Shown: positions 54,001-62,113 of the stretch, in pieces
Layout of the letters: each line of letters begins with the position of its first letter
Position numbering within the stretch: the first letter of the stretch is position 1
Virus record (IMG/VR): IMGVR_UViG_3300004806_000019
Coordinates: 20,224-84,223 of that record
DNA: 64,000 nucleotides
Reading direction: 5' to 3' (one strand)
Source of the DNA: a virus
Position numbers and translations under genes: made by a program
Notes under the pieces: generated by a model
Seen by the model: the letters and a program-made list of their open reading frames with translations, nothing else
Database searches by the model: none
Told to the model about the DNA's origin: nothing

Positions 54001-57000
54001 TGAAAACCTTGGAATGGGGAACCAAGCACGTCAATTGAAGCAATCATTCATTGATGCCTTCAATGACACATCTGAGTACCCTCCTTCTCCTGAAGAGGGA
54101 AAAGGTGGGAAATCATTAGACCGTCAGACATTCAGTGATATGTCTGATTTTGAAAGAGCTAAAACTTATTACTTTGCAGAGCAGAAGAAGACGGGTCGCA
54201 GAGATCAGCGTGAGGGTGTTGACTATTTTCCAACACCAGAACCGTTGGCACAGAAGATGGTTGAATGGGCAAATGTTAAGCCCGGAGAGAAAATCCTTGA
54301 ACCATCTGCTGGTCATGGCGCGATATCTCGTTATTTCCCAGAATCTACAGAACGCACTATCGTTGAGCCGTCTAAGGATCTTGCAACCAGAGCCAGCCTA
54401 ATGACTCCTGGCGCTAGAGTGGTGAACGATAAGTTTGAGAATCTGCATATCTCAAATAAGTACGATGGGATTGTTATGAATCCACCTTTTGGCATTGGTG
54501 GAAAAATGGCAATTGAACATCTGGCTAAAGCTGCTTCCCATGTTCGGGAAGGAGGGAGGATCGTTGCCCTTCTCCCAGAAGGACCGGCAACCGATAAACG
54601 TCTTGCTGCATTTAGAGATAGTGATGCGGCAAAAGACCTTCATCTAGTTGGAACGGTATCCTTGCCGACTCATATGTTTGATCGGGCAGGAACAAACGTT
54701 AAGTCTCATGTTCTTATATTTGAAAAGCATACCGTTCCAAAACAGGCAAATCAGTATGGCTCTGATGTCGGAGATAAGATCCGATCTGTTGTACACCATG
54801 CAGATCTGTCTAACTCTCCAAGCATTAACGATACGTTCAATCGACTTGAGCATTTGTCGATGCCTGATCGTATTGAGCCGGTGACTAAAGAGGTTGAGGC
54901 TCCAGAAGTTCCATCAAATGGAAAGGTTGTCGTTAGTGGGCTGGCCCTGAGTTCAATAACCAATAAAGACGGGTCTATCATGGTCAGCCCGACCAAGCGT
55001 CTTGGCGCCAATGATTATGCTCGGTTTATGCGGGTTGGTGAGAGATATGGGGGGGTCGAAAATGATTATTATAGTGGATTATCATTTAAATCTCCCGATG
55101 AGCGCAGTGCGTTTTTTAATGCTTTAGAGCGTGGTGAAACAGGGAATGAGCCTTCCGCTGAAGCTCAAAGGCAAATTGATAATGGTGGATTAGGCGTTAC
55201 CTTTGATCGTAAGCAAGGGTTGCGTGAAGATGGTGCTGTTTATGAGAAACTTCATACTCAGACCAGAAAAAAGCTTTTTTATGCAAAGCCTGATAACAGA
55301 GTATCCCCTGAGACTTATCAAAAGCTAAAACAGATTGCTGGAGAAAATGGCGGAGGATTCTGGGACCGCTATGAGAAAGCATTCAGGTTTAATGACGAAG
55401 ATAGCCGTCAAGCATTTATGAATAAAGTTACAGGGTCACTCCCCCTGAAGAGTGGAGACTTGCGGGTTGGCAAGAAAATGGACGCATTATATGTCCATAA
55501 GTCTGCCATCGATACGCTTCCAAAGGATGCTCAAAATCGTATTGAAAGAGCAAAGCCTCCGTTTGATTGGGATGTTGCCAAGATAAAAAGAGACAAAGAT
55601 GGCGCTCTTGAGAATGTCTCTCTTATTGAGGCAAAAGATTTTGATGAAGCTGATGAGCCGAGTGTCGGAAGATCCTTTGTCATAGATAGAGACGGAGAGA
55701 CTCGTATCATCCCAGCTTCTGGGAAAATTTATCATGGTAAATGGCAAATGGTTAAGTCCGACTATCAGGGCTTTGATGTTGATGCCAGCAAGGAAAGAAC
55801 ACGGCTTCTTGACAGCGTAACGTCAACTGAGGACAAGAGACGGTACGGTCAAAAAGATTACATGGATAATGTTGTCGCGCCTAAGCTGTCTAACAATGCA
55901 AAATTAGCAGATCGGTTCTTAACTGATCGGGACAAAGTTCCTGAGACAGTAACAACTCTCGACTACAACCCAAAAGATGGGATTGTTCAAAAAATTAGCT
56001 CGGCTAACACGGTGCGTCGTCAAGCTGCACAAGTTTTCGGCAATGATAAGTTTTATCCTAGATCCGAAACGCCGTCTTTTAATCTTGATCTTGGTGGCGG
56101 AAAATTCCCTGAAGGAACAGAACGACTTGCTGAAAAGGGAATAACCAATCTCATCCATGATAAATATAATCAGAGTGAGCAGCATAACAGGGATGTTGTT
56201 GAGAAGGTAAAGGCTGAGAAGGGAACCGGAATCGTTTCTGCCACTAATGTTCTAAATGTCATCAAGGAACCAATGGCAAGGCTTGACCTTATTCGCCAAG
56301 CTGCAAAAGGTTTGAAGGATGATGGGGTCGCTTATTTCCAAATCCATGAAGGTGATAAGAGTGGAGAAGGGAAAGAGACAAGTGATGGGTGGCAAGCCAA
56401 TAAGCTGACATCAACCTATCTTCCTATGGTCAGGCAGTATTTTGGCAAGGTTAAGCAGGTTGGCAGGCCAGATGCTCCTAAAGGCAATCTAATTATTGCC
56501 GCAGAGCCTAAGAGAATACCGGGACAAACTATTTGGGAAGGCACTGAGCCTTGGGATACCAAAGGCAATACCGTGCCTATGTTCTCGGGGGACGTGCGTA
56601 ATGAGCATTACTTCCCTGAAGATGGTGAGGGCCTGATTGCTCATAATGAATCTTTAAGCCCAGGAGATGCTGAGTTAGTTCATAACGATGCACGGGCATA
56701 TGTTTTGGATCGAGGAAACGAAACCGGCCATGAGCATGGGATTGCTGTTCATTCTGATGGGCGAGTTGAACATTTTACGGAAGGAAAAGAGGATACTCTT
56801 TCTATAAAGAAAGTTGCTCCAGAGCTATATCGTGAGATGGAGCAAGCTGGTAACAACATTGACGTTCATCATAATCACCCAGAGGGAACGAGCGCCCCAC
56901 TATCTGAAAGTGATTTGCAGCTATCGACTCTTGATGGTGTCAATCGTGTAATTGCCCATGCTGGAGACGGTGTATTTTCCGTTGCAAAATGTTCGGACGC

Positions 57001-59863
57001 CTTAAACCAATTCGGCAATGCTGGAGATCGGCAAAAGCTTATCCGAAATTCATACAGAGATGCTCTTCGGGCCATACAAGAAAGGATATTCACTGGTATC
57101 CGAGATGGAGAGATTTCTGAAGAGGGGATCCATAACATTGGTGATTATGAGCATATTATAAACATGGCCCTGGATCGGGTTGGGTTGATTGATTATGTTT
57201 CAAACCATCAGATTGAAGACACTCCTCTCAATCGGGAACTTGCTCAGAAGGCAATTCTTGCTGCATGGGATAGCGCAAATGAAAATGGATTTAGAGTAAG
57301 GAGTAGCCAGGATGCTGTCAGGCTTGATGCTAAATTATTCCATGATGGAACCTTTGCCGAAGTTGCGAAAAATTTTGGTGAACCTTCAGGAACTCTCCAA
57401 GGAGGATCCAGAGGCGAAGGAAGAATTGGAGAAACTGCGAGAGACTATCCGCTGGAGAGAGAAAATAAATCTTCTTCCCAAGAAGGAGCAGCGGAATCGT
57501 TAGGTCTTAAATCTGGCGACCTAAGAACAGAAGATGAGAAACGTGGGGCTGTAACAATCTCTCATGTCATCGATAAGTGGAGCGCGGAAGGACCGGGGAA
57601 GGGTCCACTTCGGCGCCCTGTTCAAGTCCTTGAGGGAGCGGCTGATTATGTTAAGGAAACACTTCCTATAACGAGTCAAATTTGGAAATGGGCAAGTCGT
57701 CGCATTTTCCCTGGTTCAGCAGATGCTTTCGCTAAATCAGCAGCAAGAACAATCCGTCATATGTATGGGCAGTCCTATCTCTGGGAGATCCAGATGGGAC
57801 ATAAGCTCGATGAAATATCCAATCGCCTCGATGCTCTTCCTGTCGATGAATGGAACAAGATCGGGATTGCTTGGGCCAAAGGGGACTATGAATCAATTCC
57901 GGAAGAATACCGCGAGGCGTTTAAACAAGCAGATGACTTTACAAAGAAAGCCACAGAGAGGCTTCAGTCTCTTGGGGTTCTGAAAGATGCAATGGGGCAT
58001 TATGTAGGAAGAATTTGGAAGAAGCGTGGAGAGAATGCCCCGTCAACTGATGAGGAAGGAAAGAAGATATTCAATCAGTTGATGAGCAAGTTCCCCCTTC
58101 TTGGAAGGAAATCCTTCCTGAAGAAAAGATATTTTGATGAGTATGAGGATGCTATCGCGGCAGGAATGGAGCCTGTCTACAACCCTCTGAAGACACAGAT
58201 GGTTAAGATTGCTGAGATGAACAGATATTATACAGGGACAACTCTTGTCCGTGCGGCGAAAGAAAGCGGTATAGCAAAGTTCTTTGCAAGAGGATCTCAG
58301 GTACCGGACGGTATGTTAGAGTTGGCTGGTCCTGAATTTCAACGCCCATTTATGAAGGTCATTGAGGGAGAAAAGACTACGTCTGTTCTTCCTGGCGCTT
58401 GGTATGCCCCAGAGGGATTTGCTCGGGTCTACAACAATCATGTTTCAAGAGGGTTCTCTGGAACACCAGAAGGTGAACCTGTGCAGATGCTTAGGAGCAT
58501 TGGTGGGTTTATGAACCAAGCACAGTTGGGTTTGTCTATGTTCCACCCTGTCTTTACAACGTTTGACGCCATGAGTAGCACCATGGCTATTGCCGTTGAT
58601 CAGGCTGTTCGTAAAGATTTTGGTCTTGCTGCTCAGACATTTGCAAAATCTATGAACCCATTCGGTGTTTATAAGGACGGGGATAATTTCCTAAAGGCAG
58701 TCCTTGATCCTGACAAGGCAACTCCAGATCAGAAGTTACTGATTAATGCTCTTGGAGAGGGTGGCGGAAGAGTTTGGATGGAGAGAGTTCTGCGCCCGAC
58801 TGATGAAGGGGCAATGGTTGCTAAAAGGATTTCGGATATACCCGCAACATTAGGAACGGCATGGAAGCTTGCGTCTCATAAGTATGACGGAAGTGGGATG
58901 ACTAATCAAATGAGGCGAGTGTTTAATGTCGCCGGTCGGGTTATGGAGACGATGTCGTCTCCGATTATGAACCATTTGGTTCCTCGTCAGAAGTTAGGTG
59001 TGTTCTCTCGTATGGCGGCTGATTGGCTTGCTGCAAATCCAAATGCAGGAAGTTTAGAGCGTATCACTAAAATGCAAGATATCTGGGAAAGCGTAGATAA
59101 CCGTTTGGGTCAAATGGTTTATGACAACCTTTTCTGGGACAAGACTCTTAAAGAAGCAAGCTTCCTTGCTGTCCGGTCTGTTGGTTGGAACATGGGGTCG
59201 ATCCGAGAGATTGGTGGAGGACTGACTGATTTCACAGGAGCCATAAAGGATAAGATTGCTGGTAGAGAGGCCGAGTGGACAAACAGAATGTCATATCTCA
59301 TCGCTATGACAGCTAGTACGGCCATCACCGGGGCAATAATGAATCGTCTCTTTACGGGAGAAGGTCCAAAAGAATTAAAGGATTATTTCTTCCCTCGTAC
59401 TGGAGAAACGAGGTTGGTTAAACTTCCAGGTCGCAATCACCCTGTGATGGAAGTTCCTGAGAGGTTGTCGATCCCCTCTTACTTCAAAGACATTATGGCT
59501 TGGACAACCCAACCGGGTCAGACTGCGAAGAATAAGATTCATCCCTTATTTAGTGCAATGGCTCAAGCTTGGGATAACCATGATTACTACGGTGATATCA
59601 TCTGGAATAGAGATGACCCTGCTTATAAACAGGCATTGGATATGGCAAAGTTTGCTGGCTCAACATTGATTCCGTTCTCAATCACCGGAACAATGAAAAT
59701 GTGGAAAGAGCGTCCAGGTCCAGTTGCCACTATGGGTATGCTTGGGTTCCAGCCTGCACCTGGATATATAGCCGCCCCAGAAGCAAGACAAGCATGGGAT
59801 GATTACATCCATGCTCAAGAGGTTAGAAAGAAAGCAGCGCGTGAGCTTAAAAATAGTAACTAG
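48098..59863 (+). CDS. Giant polyvalent protein: SF2 helicase, DNA methyltransferase, JAMM-like and LPD-type domains
   Basis: 3,921 residues. In order: hydrophobic Gly/Ala segments (about 255-390); Pro/Gln linker (475-525); FtsK-gamma-like winged helix (YQRAVDVVGSESFPLKSKPL, about 796-845); a FLAAKGGLRDDEGH module; an ITADAAEKARELL/AGVTLAAYHIEAG module (about 1165-1230); SF2 helicase with GTGTGKT (1445), ADESD (1528), SATPF (1624) and QQEGRIYRTG (1927); N6-adenine-type methyltransferase with LEPSAGHG (2067) and NPPFG (2127); a second, degenerate methyltransferase-like LDLGGGKFP (2661); a JAMM-like HNHPEGTSAPLSESD (2924); and a large C-terminal domain of phage polyvalent proteins. Such proteins are thought to enter the cell with DNA and counter host defence. 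Which parts are active is unknown. Confidence 0.9.
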   Translation: MPEDRADAPLPESVDISEATPAPVINYVNYTPAPTQAPIKSSLPPLTPRPTEKPAQGLPLDVVKQKVAKLKDAGYSQDEIAESLMKNPFFGPRISEAADKGWEYPEIFSRFGLDGYDPTEGGPLKTPWRYVKAGVESAGEMIGNTLQGGAIASDRRSLYAPYYEDYTSFKSKSPEEQQQILSKIANSDMDLEARQNLTKEFRRLQEGANPRQFDMLANQPVEQLPGYKVGQWFKDTTQGLLNPEEEKLTGVRIAKAAAPIVPAMAATALAGPAGPMALFGGSSYQEGYEKAKKVGASEEAARDAAMKEAGIGAAAGVLDVGAILGPIAKYSPELLNRAQAILYKGIQSGVIGSSVGEAQKWLNAQIERTTYDPNAQYKFDPTEAAIGFAGMAIPGAVHGAFHEQAPKETAPTGTDIPHPSLIAHAYWRIDELESIYNGTEGNPPRDLTPAEAAEYAFLQKNKNKPEELSKVIRGTEPSEQPEPTQAPTVTPAPTVSKSNKPPKATKAPVQAEIQAQPEAQVQPETQDKVQEAANALVEEAKQNPTVTTPEKDSDISAQIKEMINPNNPRDSVYIAPGNEHEIPVSALDHPGVELAENPVSKALLLTTNMDKAIDFQKNRDLTEEEKANLLGLSQPKTEALKDPNAVVVQGKNEDGAIVHQELTSQDNLPNSVENTANRTPETGQVEVASTTGAQAHRVGGDDQAVPVAKGKVPTPDPEIQIAEIRKQIESFEEHRDQALEVGDTPTAQNWHNRIREANEQIAELQRGQPLEKEPAVQESEPASPQAPSTDIPWENHYQRAVDVVGSESFPLKSKPLADKLGVDEAMATRLLQAMASRGAIRQTKNGGFSRNPDRGPLDFLTFLAAKGGLRDDEGHLLAQSMDAQRMVPNYGPLIRKNGMGIDQAGEALWQAGYFGPTDSTPRPTETEVLNKLSEALNGRLPLEERYSEYDRDRVQKIQDTKTAKDREKLEKTARADIEKLNEEKTYGLTPEEKARAIELLVEHPEDFSPEEAVVHVLDTSMIEDLHGAIDVARDAHDDEFSDIPFEWPAEVEPPQRGEEEGKGTEVSIPTSEEESGTVGKEPGEGERQDLRDKEIGDVIGAGERTAPPMDRERQQAEIRARQAGKKRSGKEQEEPGGMFATEEKGLFSEPKKTADYGTQNKVITADAAEKARELLRKKSNQINAGIDPETMLAGVTLAAYHIEAGTRKFVDFARAMVSDVGAWIKPYLKSWYNAIRDYPGLEEAAKDMTPHEEMNAAMDQLEREGYVSSESRGLEQTGEGPKTENAMGKEALPTEERGASQGVRERNGEAEARGNNKPSSEEQLPSDGASSVGERGNSERDAGEPGFGAVPAERGGRPGGYDVSQHGPAIEHIEPEEVNKTAGDSKTVAQRFAEQKIANSRPVVWNDINNIRETLPALFPDQQDDVHKSEKRLSVAHGIMITNGTGTGKTWSAGGVIARFVRQGKEDILVVAPSQDILTDWKAALKHLGVDASVLEGTQKSGKGVTLTTYANLGENRHIADRNWHLVVADESDNLMSDQKGNTTKALNSFRAITNHPDALYIRADMALRDLNDRVADLSERVHKNYNNKELTSQWINAQRELEQKRKELVDVYKDQPRSKAIFLSATPFSYDKTTDYGNGYLFDYQKEGNRSGYNVAEGRNLFMVQNFGYRMRNGKLTAPEANVNSEVLERDFHERLKKEGALIGRRLEVDSDYDRKFILVNDAIGNNIDRLLEFLRESDDGKFRPIYSFVNDRFDYLSRQRLLEAIKANHAIPIIREHLALGRKVVVFHDFNEGGGFHPFDTSEIPNNPVFVTVNGKSHEFNLKDLANEFHDRNPDAIKMDFSSMKSPIETMTKAFPEALVYNGTVSSKNRATIKQLFNQDGSGRDVIVIQSAAGRAGISLHDTTGVHQRVLINLGMPTRPTTSIQQEGRIYRTGQKSDAMFRYMNTGTAWEREAFASRIAERASSVENLGMGNQARQLKQSFIDAFNDTSEYPPSPEEGKGGKSLDRQTFSDMSDFERAKTYYFAEQKKTGRRDQREGVDYFPTPEPLAQKMVEWANVKPGEKILEPSAGHGAISRYFPESTERTIVEPSKDLATRASLMTPGARVVNDKFENLHISNKYDGIVMNPPFGIGGKMAIEHLAKAASHVREGGRIVALLPEGPATDKRLAAFRDSDAAKDLHLVGTVSLPTHMFDRAGTNVKSHVLIFEKHTVPKQANQYGSDVGDKIRSVVHHADLSNSPSINDTFNRLEHLSMPDRIEPVTKEVEAPEVPSNGKVVVSGLALSSITNKDGSIMVSPTKRLGANDYARFMRVGERYGGVENDYYSGLSFKSPDERSAFFNALERGETGNEPSAEAQRQIDNGGLGVTFDRKQGLREDGAVYEKLHTQTRKKLFYAKPDNRVSPETYQKLKQIAGENGGGFWDRYEKAFRFNDEDSRQAFMNKVTGSLPLKSGDLRVGKKMDALYVHKSAIDTLPKDAQNRIERAKPPFDWDVAKIKRDKDGALENVSLIEAKDFDEADEPSVGRSFVIDRDGETRIIPASGKIYHGKWQMVKSDYQGFDVDASKERTRLLDSVTSTEDKRRYGQKDYMDNVVAPKLSNNAKLADRFLTDRDKVPETVTTLDYNPKDGIVQKISSANTVRRQAAQVFGNDKFYPRSETPSFNLDLGGGKFPEGTERLAEKGITNLIHDKYNQSEQHNRDVVEKVKAEKGTGIVSATNVLNVIKEPMARLDLIRQAAKGLKDDGVAYFQIHEGDKSGEGKETSDGWQANKLTSTYLPMVRQYFGKVKQVGRPDAPKGNLIIAAEPKRIPGQTIWEGTEPWDTKGNTVPMFSGDVRNEHYFPEDGEGLIAHNESLSPGDAELVHNDARAYVLDRGNETGHEHGIAVHSDGRVEHFTEGKEDTLSIKKVAPELYREMEQAGNNIDVHHNHPEGTSAPLSESDLQLSTLDGVNRVIAHAGDGVFSVAKCSDALNQFGNAGDRQKLIRNSYRDALRAIQERIFTGIRDGEISEEGIHNIGDYEHIINMALDRVGLIDYVSNHQIEDTPLNRELAQKAILAAWDSANENGFRVRSSQDAVRLDAKLFHDGTFAEVAKNFGEPSGTLQGGSRGEGRIGETARDYPLERENKSSSQEGAAESLGLKSGDLRTEDEKRGAVTISHVIDKWSAEGPGKGPLRRPVQVLEGAADYVKETLPITSQIWKWASRRIFPGSADAFAKSAARTIRHMYGQSYLWEIQMGHKLDEISNRLDALPVDEWNKIGIAWAKGDYESIPEEYREAFKQADDFTKKATERLQSLGVLKDAMGHYVGRIWKKRGENAPSTDEEGKKIFNQLMSKFPLLGRKSFLKKRYFDEYEDAIAAGMEPVYNPLKTQMVKIAEMNRYYTGTTLVRAAKESGIAKFFARGSQVPDGMLELAGPEFQRPFMKVIEGEKTTSVLPGAWYAPEGFARVYNNHVSRGFSGTPEGEPVQMLRSIGGFMNQAQLGLSMFHPVFTTFDAMSSTMAIAVDQAVRKDFGLAAQTFAKSMNPFGVYKDGDNFLKAVLDPDKATPDQKLLINALGEGGGRVWMERVLRPTDEGAMVAKRISDIPATLGTAWKLASHKYDGSGMTNQMRRVFNVAGRVMETMSSPIMNHLVPRQKLGVFSRMAADWLAANPNAGSLERITKMQDIWESVDNRLGQMVYDNLFWDKTLKEASFLAVRSVGWNMGSIREIGGGLTDFTGAIKDKIAGREAEWTNRMSYLIAMTASTAITGAIMNRLFTGEGPKELKDYFFPRTGETRLVKLPGRNHPVMEVPERLSIPSYFKDIMAWTTQPGQTAKNKIHPLFSAMAQAWDNHDYYGDIIWNRDDPAYKQALDMAKFAGSTLIPFSITGTMKMWKERPGPVATMGMLGFQPAPGYIAAPEARQAWDDYIHAQEVRKKAARELKNSN

Positions 59864-59907
59864 ACAAGTTCTTTTATGTGGTGATAAGATTTTTTATGGA
59901 GGCAATT

Positions 59908-60222
59908 GTGCCTGAGATTGATGTTGGTCTTTACCAAGATGTCGGCGCTCTGAAGGCCATGTCTGAAGAACGTGGCAAGCAGATCGAGGCTCTCTTTGCC
60001 CTGACAAGAGAGATCTCTTCAAAGATGCTGACCAAGGATGACCTCTCTAAATATTCCGCAGACTGCGCGACAACCTGTGCTGATAATGATGCTCTTGTTG
60101 AGCGGGTTCTTAGCCTTGAGACTGACCGTAAAATGGTCAAACGGGCTTTTGCTGCGAGTGTAGGCGTCCCAGCCTTTCTAGCGTCGGTTATTGAAACCGC
60201 ACGTTATATCGTAGGGAAATAA
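59908..60222 (+). CDS. Small coiled-coil protein with C-terminal membrane segment
   Basis: 104 residues from GTG 59908, five bases after GGAGG; ATG 59896 and GTG 59878 lack a suitable site. A charged helical region (KAMSEERGKQIEALFALTRE) is followed by a C-terminal hydrophobic segment (AFAASVGVPAFLASVIETAR). It lies directly before the lysozyme, so a lysis accessory or spanin-like role is plausible. No homologous family is claimed. Confidence 0.6.
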   Translation: MPEIDVGLYQDVGALKAMSEERGKQIEALFALTREISSKMLTKDDLSKYSADCATTCADNDALVERVLSLETDRKMVKRAFAASVGVPAFLASVIETARYIVGK

Positions 60223-60226
60223 TCAT

Positions 60227-60661
60227 ATGAATGGACAGGATCTAACAAAATCCTACGAGGGATGTACTCTCGTAGCGATTAAGGATTCCCGTGGGGTGGA
60301 GATTGGTTGGGGGCATAATTCTCCTGATATCCAGCTTGGGATGACATGGACTCAGTCACAGGCTGATCAGGCTTTTGATTATGATTATGGCAAGGCTATG
60401 GATAATGCCAGAAGGATCCTTGGTATTGCAGTTTGGTCAATGCTTAATGAACCTCGCAAAGCCGTTGTTGCCGACATGATCTATGAGCTTGGTCCGAGTG
60501 GGTTTTCTGCTTTTAAGCAATTGATAGCTGCAATTGATGCCGGGAATTATTCAGCGGCTGAATCTGCAATGCTCGATAGCTTATGGGCGAAACAAGTTCC
60601 GAACAGAGCTAACCAGAATGCCAAAATTATGCTAACCGGAGAATGGCCAAATGGACAATAA
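60227..60661 (+). CDS. GH24 lysozyme (endolysin), T4-like, with Thr-to-Glu change in the active site
   Basis: 144 residues, cuts the peptidoglycan glycan strand at lysis. The family pattern is YEG (Glu11), DSRG (Asp20), IGWGH (from residue 26), matching T4 lysozyme spacing. The third catalytic position, Thr26 in T4 lysozyme, is Glu25 here (GVEIGWGH). The helical rest is ordinary (KAVVADMIYELGPSGFSAFK). It has no signal peptide, so it depends on a holin; the next gene, overlapping by 11 bases, is holin-like. Confidence 0.88.
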   Translation: MNGQDLTKSYEGCTLVAIKDSRGVEIGWGHNSPDIQLGMTWTQSQADQAFDYDYGKAMDNARRILGIAVWSMLNEPRKAVVADMIYELGPSGFSAFKQLIAAIDAGNYSAAESAMLDSLWAKQVPNRANQNAKIMLTGEWPNGQ

Positions 60662-60878
60662 CACGACTGCTATTACGACAACGATGTCGGCAGGGCTTGG
60701 GACGGCACAGGTTGCCGATCTCGTCCTGTGGGCGCTTGATGGTTTTCCGAAAGAGGGAAATCAGACTGCTGCATTTGCGATTGCAGCGGCTTTGATCATT
60801 GCGGCTCATGGTGTTCAGAAAGGCGTATCTGCCCTTCTTGCGAAGAAAGCCACTCCTGAAGTTACTCCTACTCCATAA
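60651..60878 (+). CDS. Holin-like small membrane protein
   Basis: 75 residues, one clear transmembrane segment (TAAFAIAAALIIAAHGVQKG, about 41-60), a possible weaker one near 20-35, and a Lys/Pro-rich C-terminal tail. Size, topology and the overlap with the lysozyme gene support a holin. Its stop is followed after two bases by the ribosome site that would have served the lipoprotein gene before a mobile element inserted at 60887. Confidence 0.65.
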   Translation: MDNNTTAITTTMSAGLGTAQVADLVLWALDGFPKEGNQTAAFAIAAALIIAAHGVQKGVSALLAKKATPEVTPTP

Positions 60879-60901
60879 GGAATCTTATGTTTTAACACCT
60901 T

Positions 60902-60921
60902 CCCCGCCCTAAAGGACGGGG
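60902..60921 (-). ncRNA. Right-end hairpin and presumed 3' part of the TnpB guide RNA
   Basis: CCCCGCCC (60902-60909), loop TAAA, GGACGGGG (60914-60921) form a stem with one mismatch; the tnpB stop codon lies inside it. In TnpB systems the right end and adjacent coding sequence give a guide (omega or re-) RNA whose 3' spacer is flanking DNA. Here the spacer would be the minus strand from base 60886 downwards, AAGATTCCTTATGGAGTAGG. The RNA boundaries are not determined. Confidence 0.5.
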
Positions 60922-61988
60922 ATTTCCGCAACCGGAGGCGCATGCTCGCGCCCGAGAATATTACAAGCAGCATTAACGTCACGGTCATGGATGGTTCCGC
61001 AATGCTCACAAGTCCATTCTCTTACTCCAAGGTCTGCGATACCTCTCGGCCTCCCATTGGGCAACGCGCCACAACAGGAGCAGACTTGGGAACTGTATGC
61101 TTCGTTGACAATGCTGAACTTCCGGCCAAGCGCAATCGCTTTATAAGCAAGCTGGTTTCTAAACATCGTCCATCCGGCATCGCTGACGGATTTCGCCATT
61201 TTGGTTTTCATCAATCGGGATGGGCTGACGTTACCAACCACGATATGTCCGTATTGACGGACAATTCTTGTGCTTTCGACATGCAGGAAATGCCTGCGCT
61301 GTCTGGCAATCTTGGCCTGAATATCTCTGGCGCGACGTTTTTGTTTGCGCCGTTGATACAGAGCCAACTTTTCCTGAGAGGATCGGAAAAACTTTGGAGA
61401 CTCGATCTTGGTTCCGTCGCTCATAGTGGCGAAAGTTTTCAAGCCAAGATCAATCCCAACGGCGAGGCCATCCTGTTTTTCCCCATCTGGCAACTCGATC
61501 TGGATGTTGACAAACCAATGTCCTTGGCTATCGCAGGACAAGTTCCACGATTTAGGATTTCCGTTCTCTGGAATGGGGCGAGACAACCAAAGCCGGTAGT
61601 CACGACCAAGAAAACGCAGAGTATCCCCGTCCAATTTAGCAGGACGTTTGAAATTGCTGAATGGAATCCAGTCGAGGTTGCGCTTGGCCGACCGGAAGCG
61701 CGGCGTCTTTGGAAAACATGCGCTCCGAGAATCGGCAAACTTGGCACAAACCGCATCAACCGTGTCGGAGTGAATACCAAGTTCTTTGGTCACACCTCGG
61801 CACAAATTGGCAAGATCGAACGCAGAAGGACGCTTGATAGTCATCCCGGCGCGGTATCTGGATGCGGCAACGCGGTCAGTTTCGCAACAATAATTCCAGA
61901 CGAAATTAACCGCTCTAGCCTGCGTCCTAAGCGCACGACGAACGGCTTTATTTCCATCCTTGATTCGGTATTGGTGCGTCAATATCAT
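60909..61988 (-). CDS. tnpB: TnpB RNA-guided nuclease (IS605 OrfB family)
   Basis: 359 residues if started at ATG 61988 (MILTHQYRIKDGN, the usual N-terminus); the frame continues to TTG 62048. RuvC-I is AVGIDLGLKTFAT with the catalytic Asp. A four-cysteine zinc finger is CSCCG and CEHCG. RuvC-III is DRDVNAACNIL with Asp. In RuvC-II the usual Glu is replaced (HIVVGNVSPSRL), and a Glu stands instead in VNEAYSSQ, as in a part of the family with a shifted acidic residue. These proteins cut DNA guided by RNA from the element's right end and keep the element in place. Activity of this copy is plausible; the reading frame is intact. Confidence 0.88.
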   Translation of the reverse strand: MILTHQYRIKDGNKAVRRALRTQARAVNFVWNYCCETDRVAASRYRAGMTIKRPSAFDLANLCRGVTKELGIHSDTVDAVCAKFADSRSACFPKTPRFRSAKRNLDWIPFSNFKRPAKLDGDTLRFLGRDYRLWLSRPIPENGNPKSWNLSCDSQGHWFVNIQIELPDGEKQDGLAVGIDLGLKTFATMSDGTKIESPKFFRSSQEKLALYQRRKQKRRARDIQAKIARQRRHFLHVESTRIVRQYGHIVVGNVSPSRLMKTKMAKSVSDAGWTMFRNQLAYKAIALGRKFSIVNEAYSSQVCSCCGALPNGRPRGIADLGVREWTCEHCGTIHDRDVNAACNILGREHAPPVAEIPVL

Positions 61989-62113
61989 CGAAAAGGGCGT
62001 CTTTCTGGTAATGACAGAAGCTCGTCTAGGGACTGTGCGACGTTGCAAGCGTCCACAGTCCCGATCAATTTACCCCACTTTTGTCTCAACATCAACAAGG
62101 GAGCGGCTTTCCT

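Noticed and set aside
48098-59863. Idea that the giant protein is an N4-like virion RNA polymerase
   Set aside because: Size and position would suit, but the recognisable motifs are SF2 helicase, methyltransferase and JAMM-like; I found no polymerase motifs.
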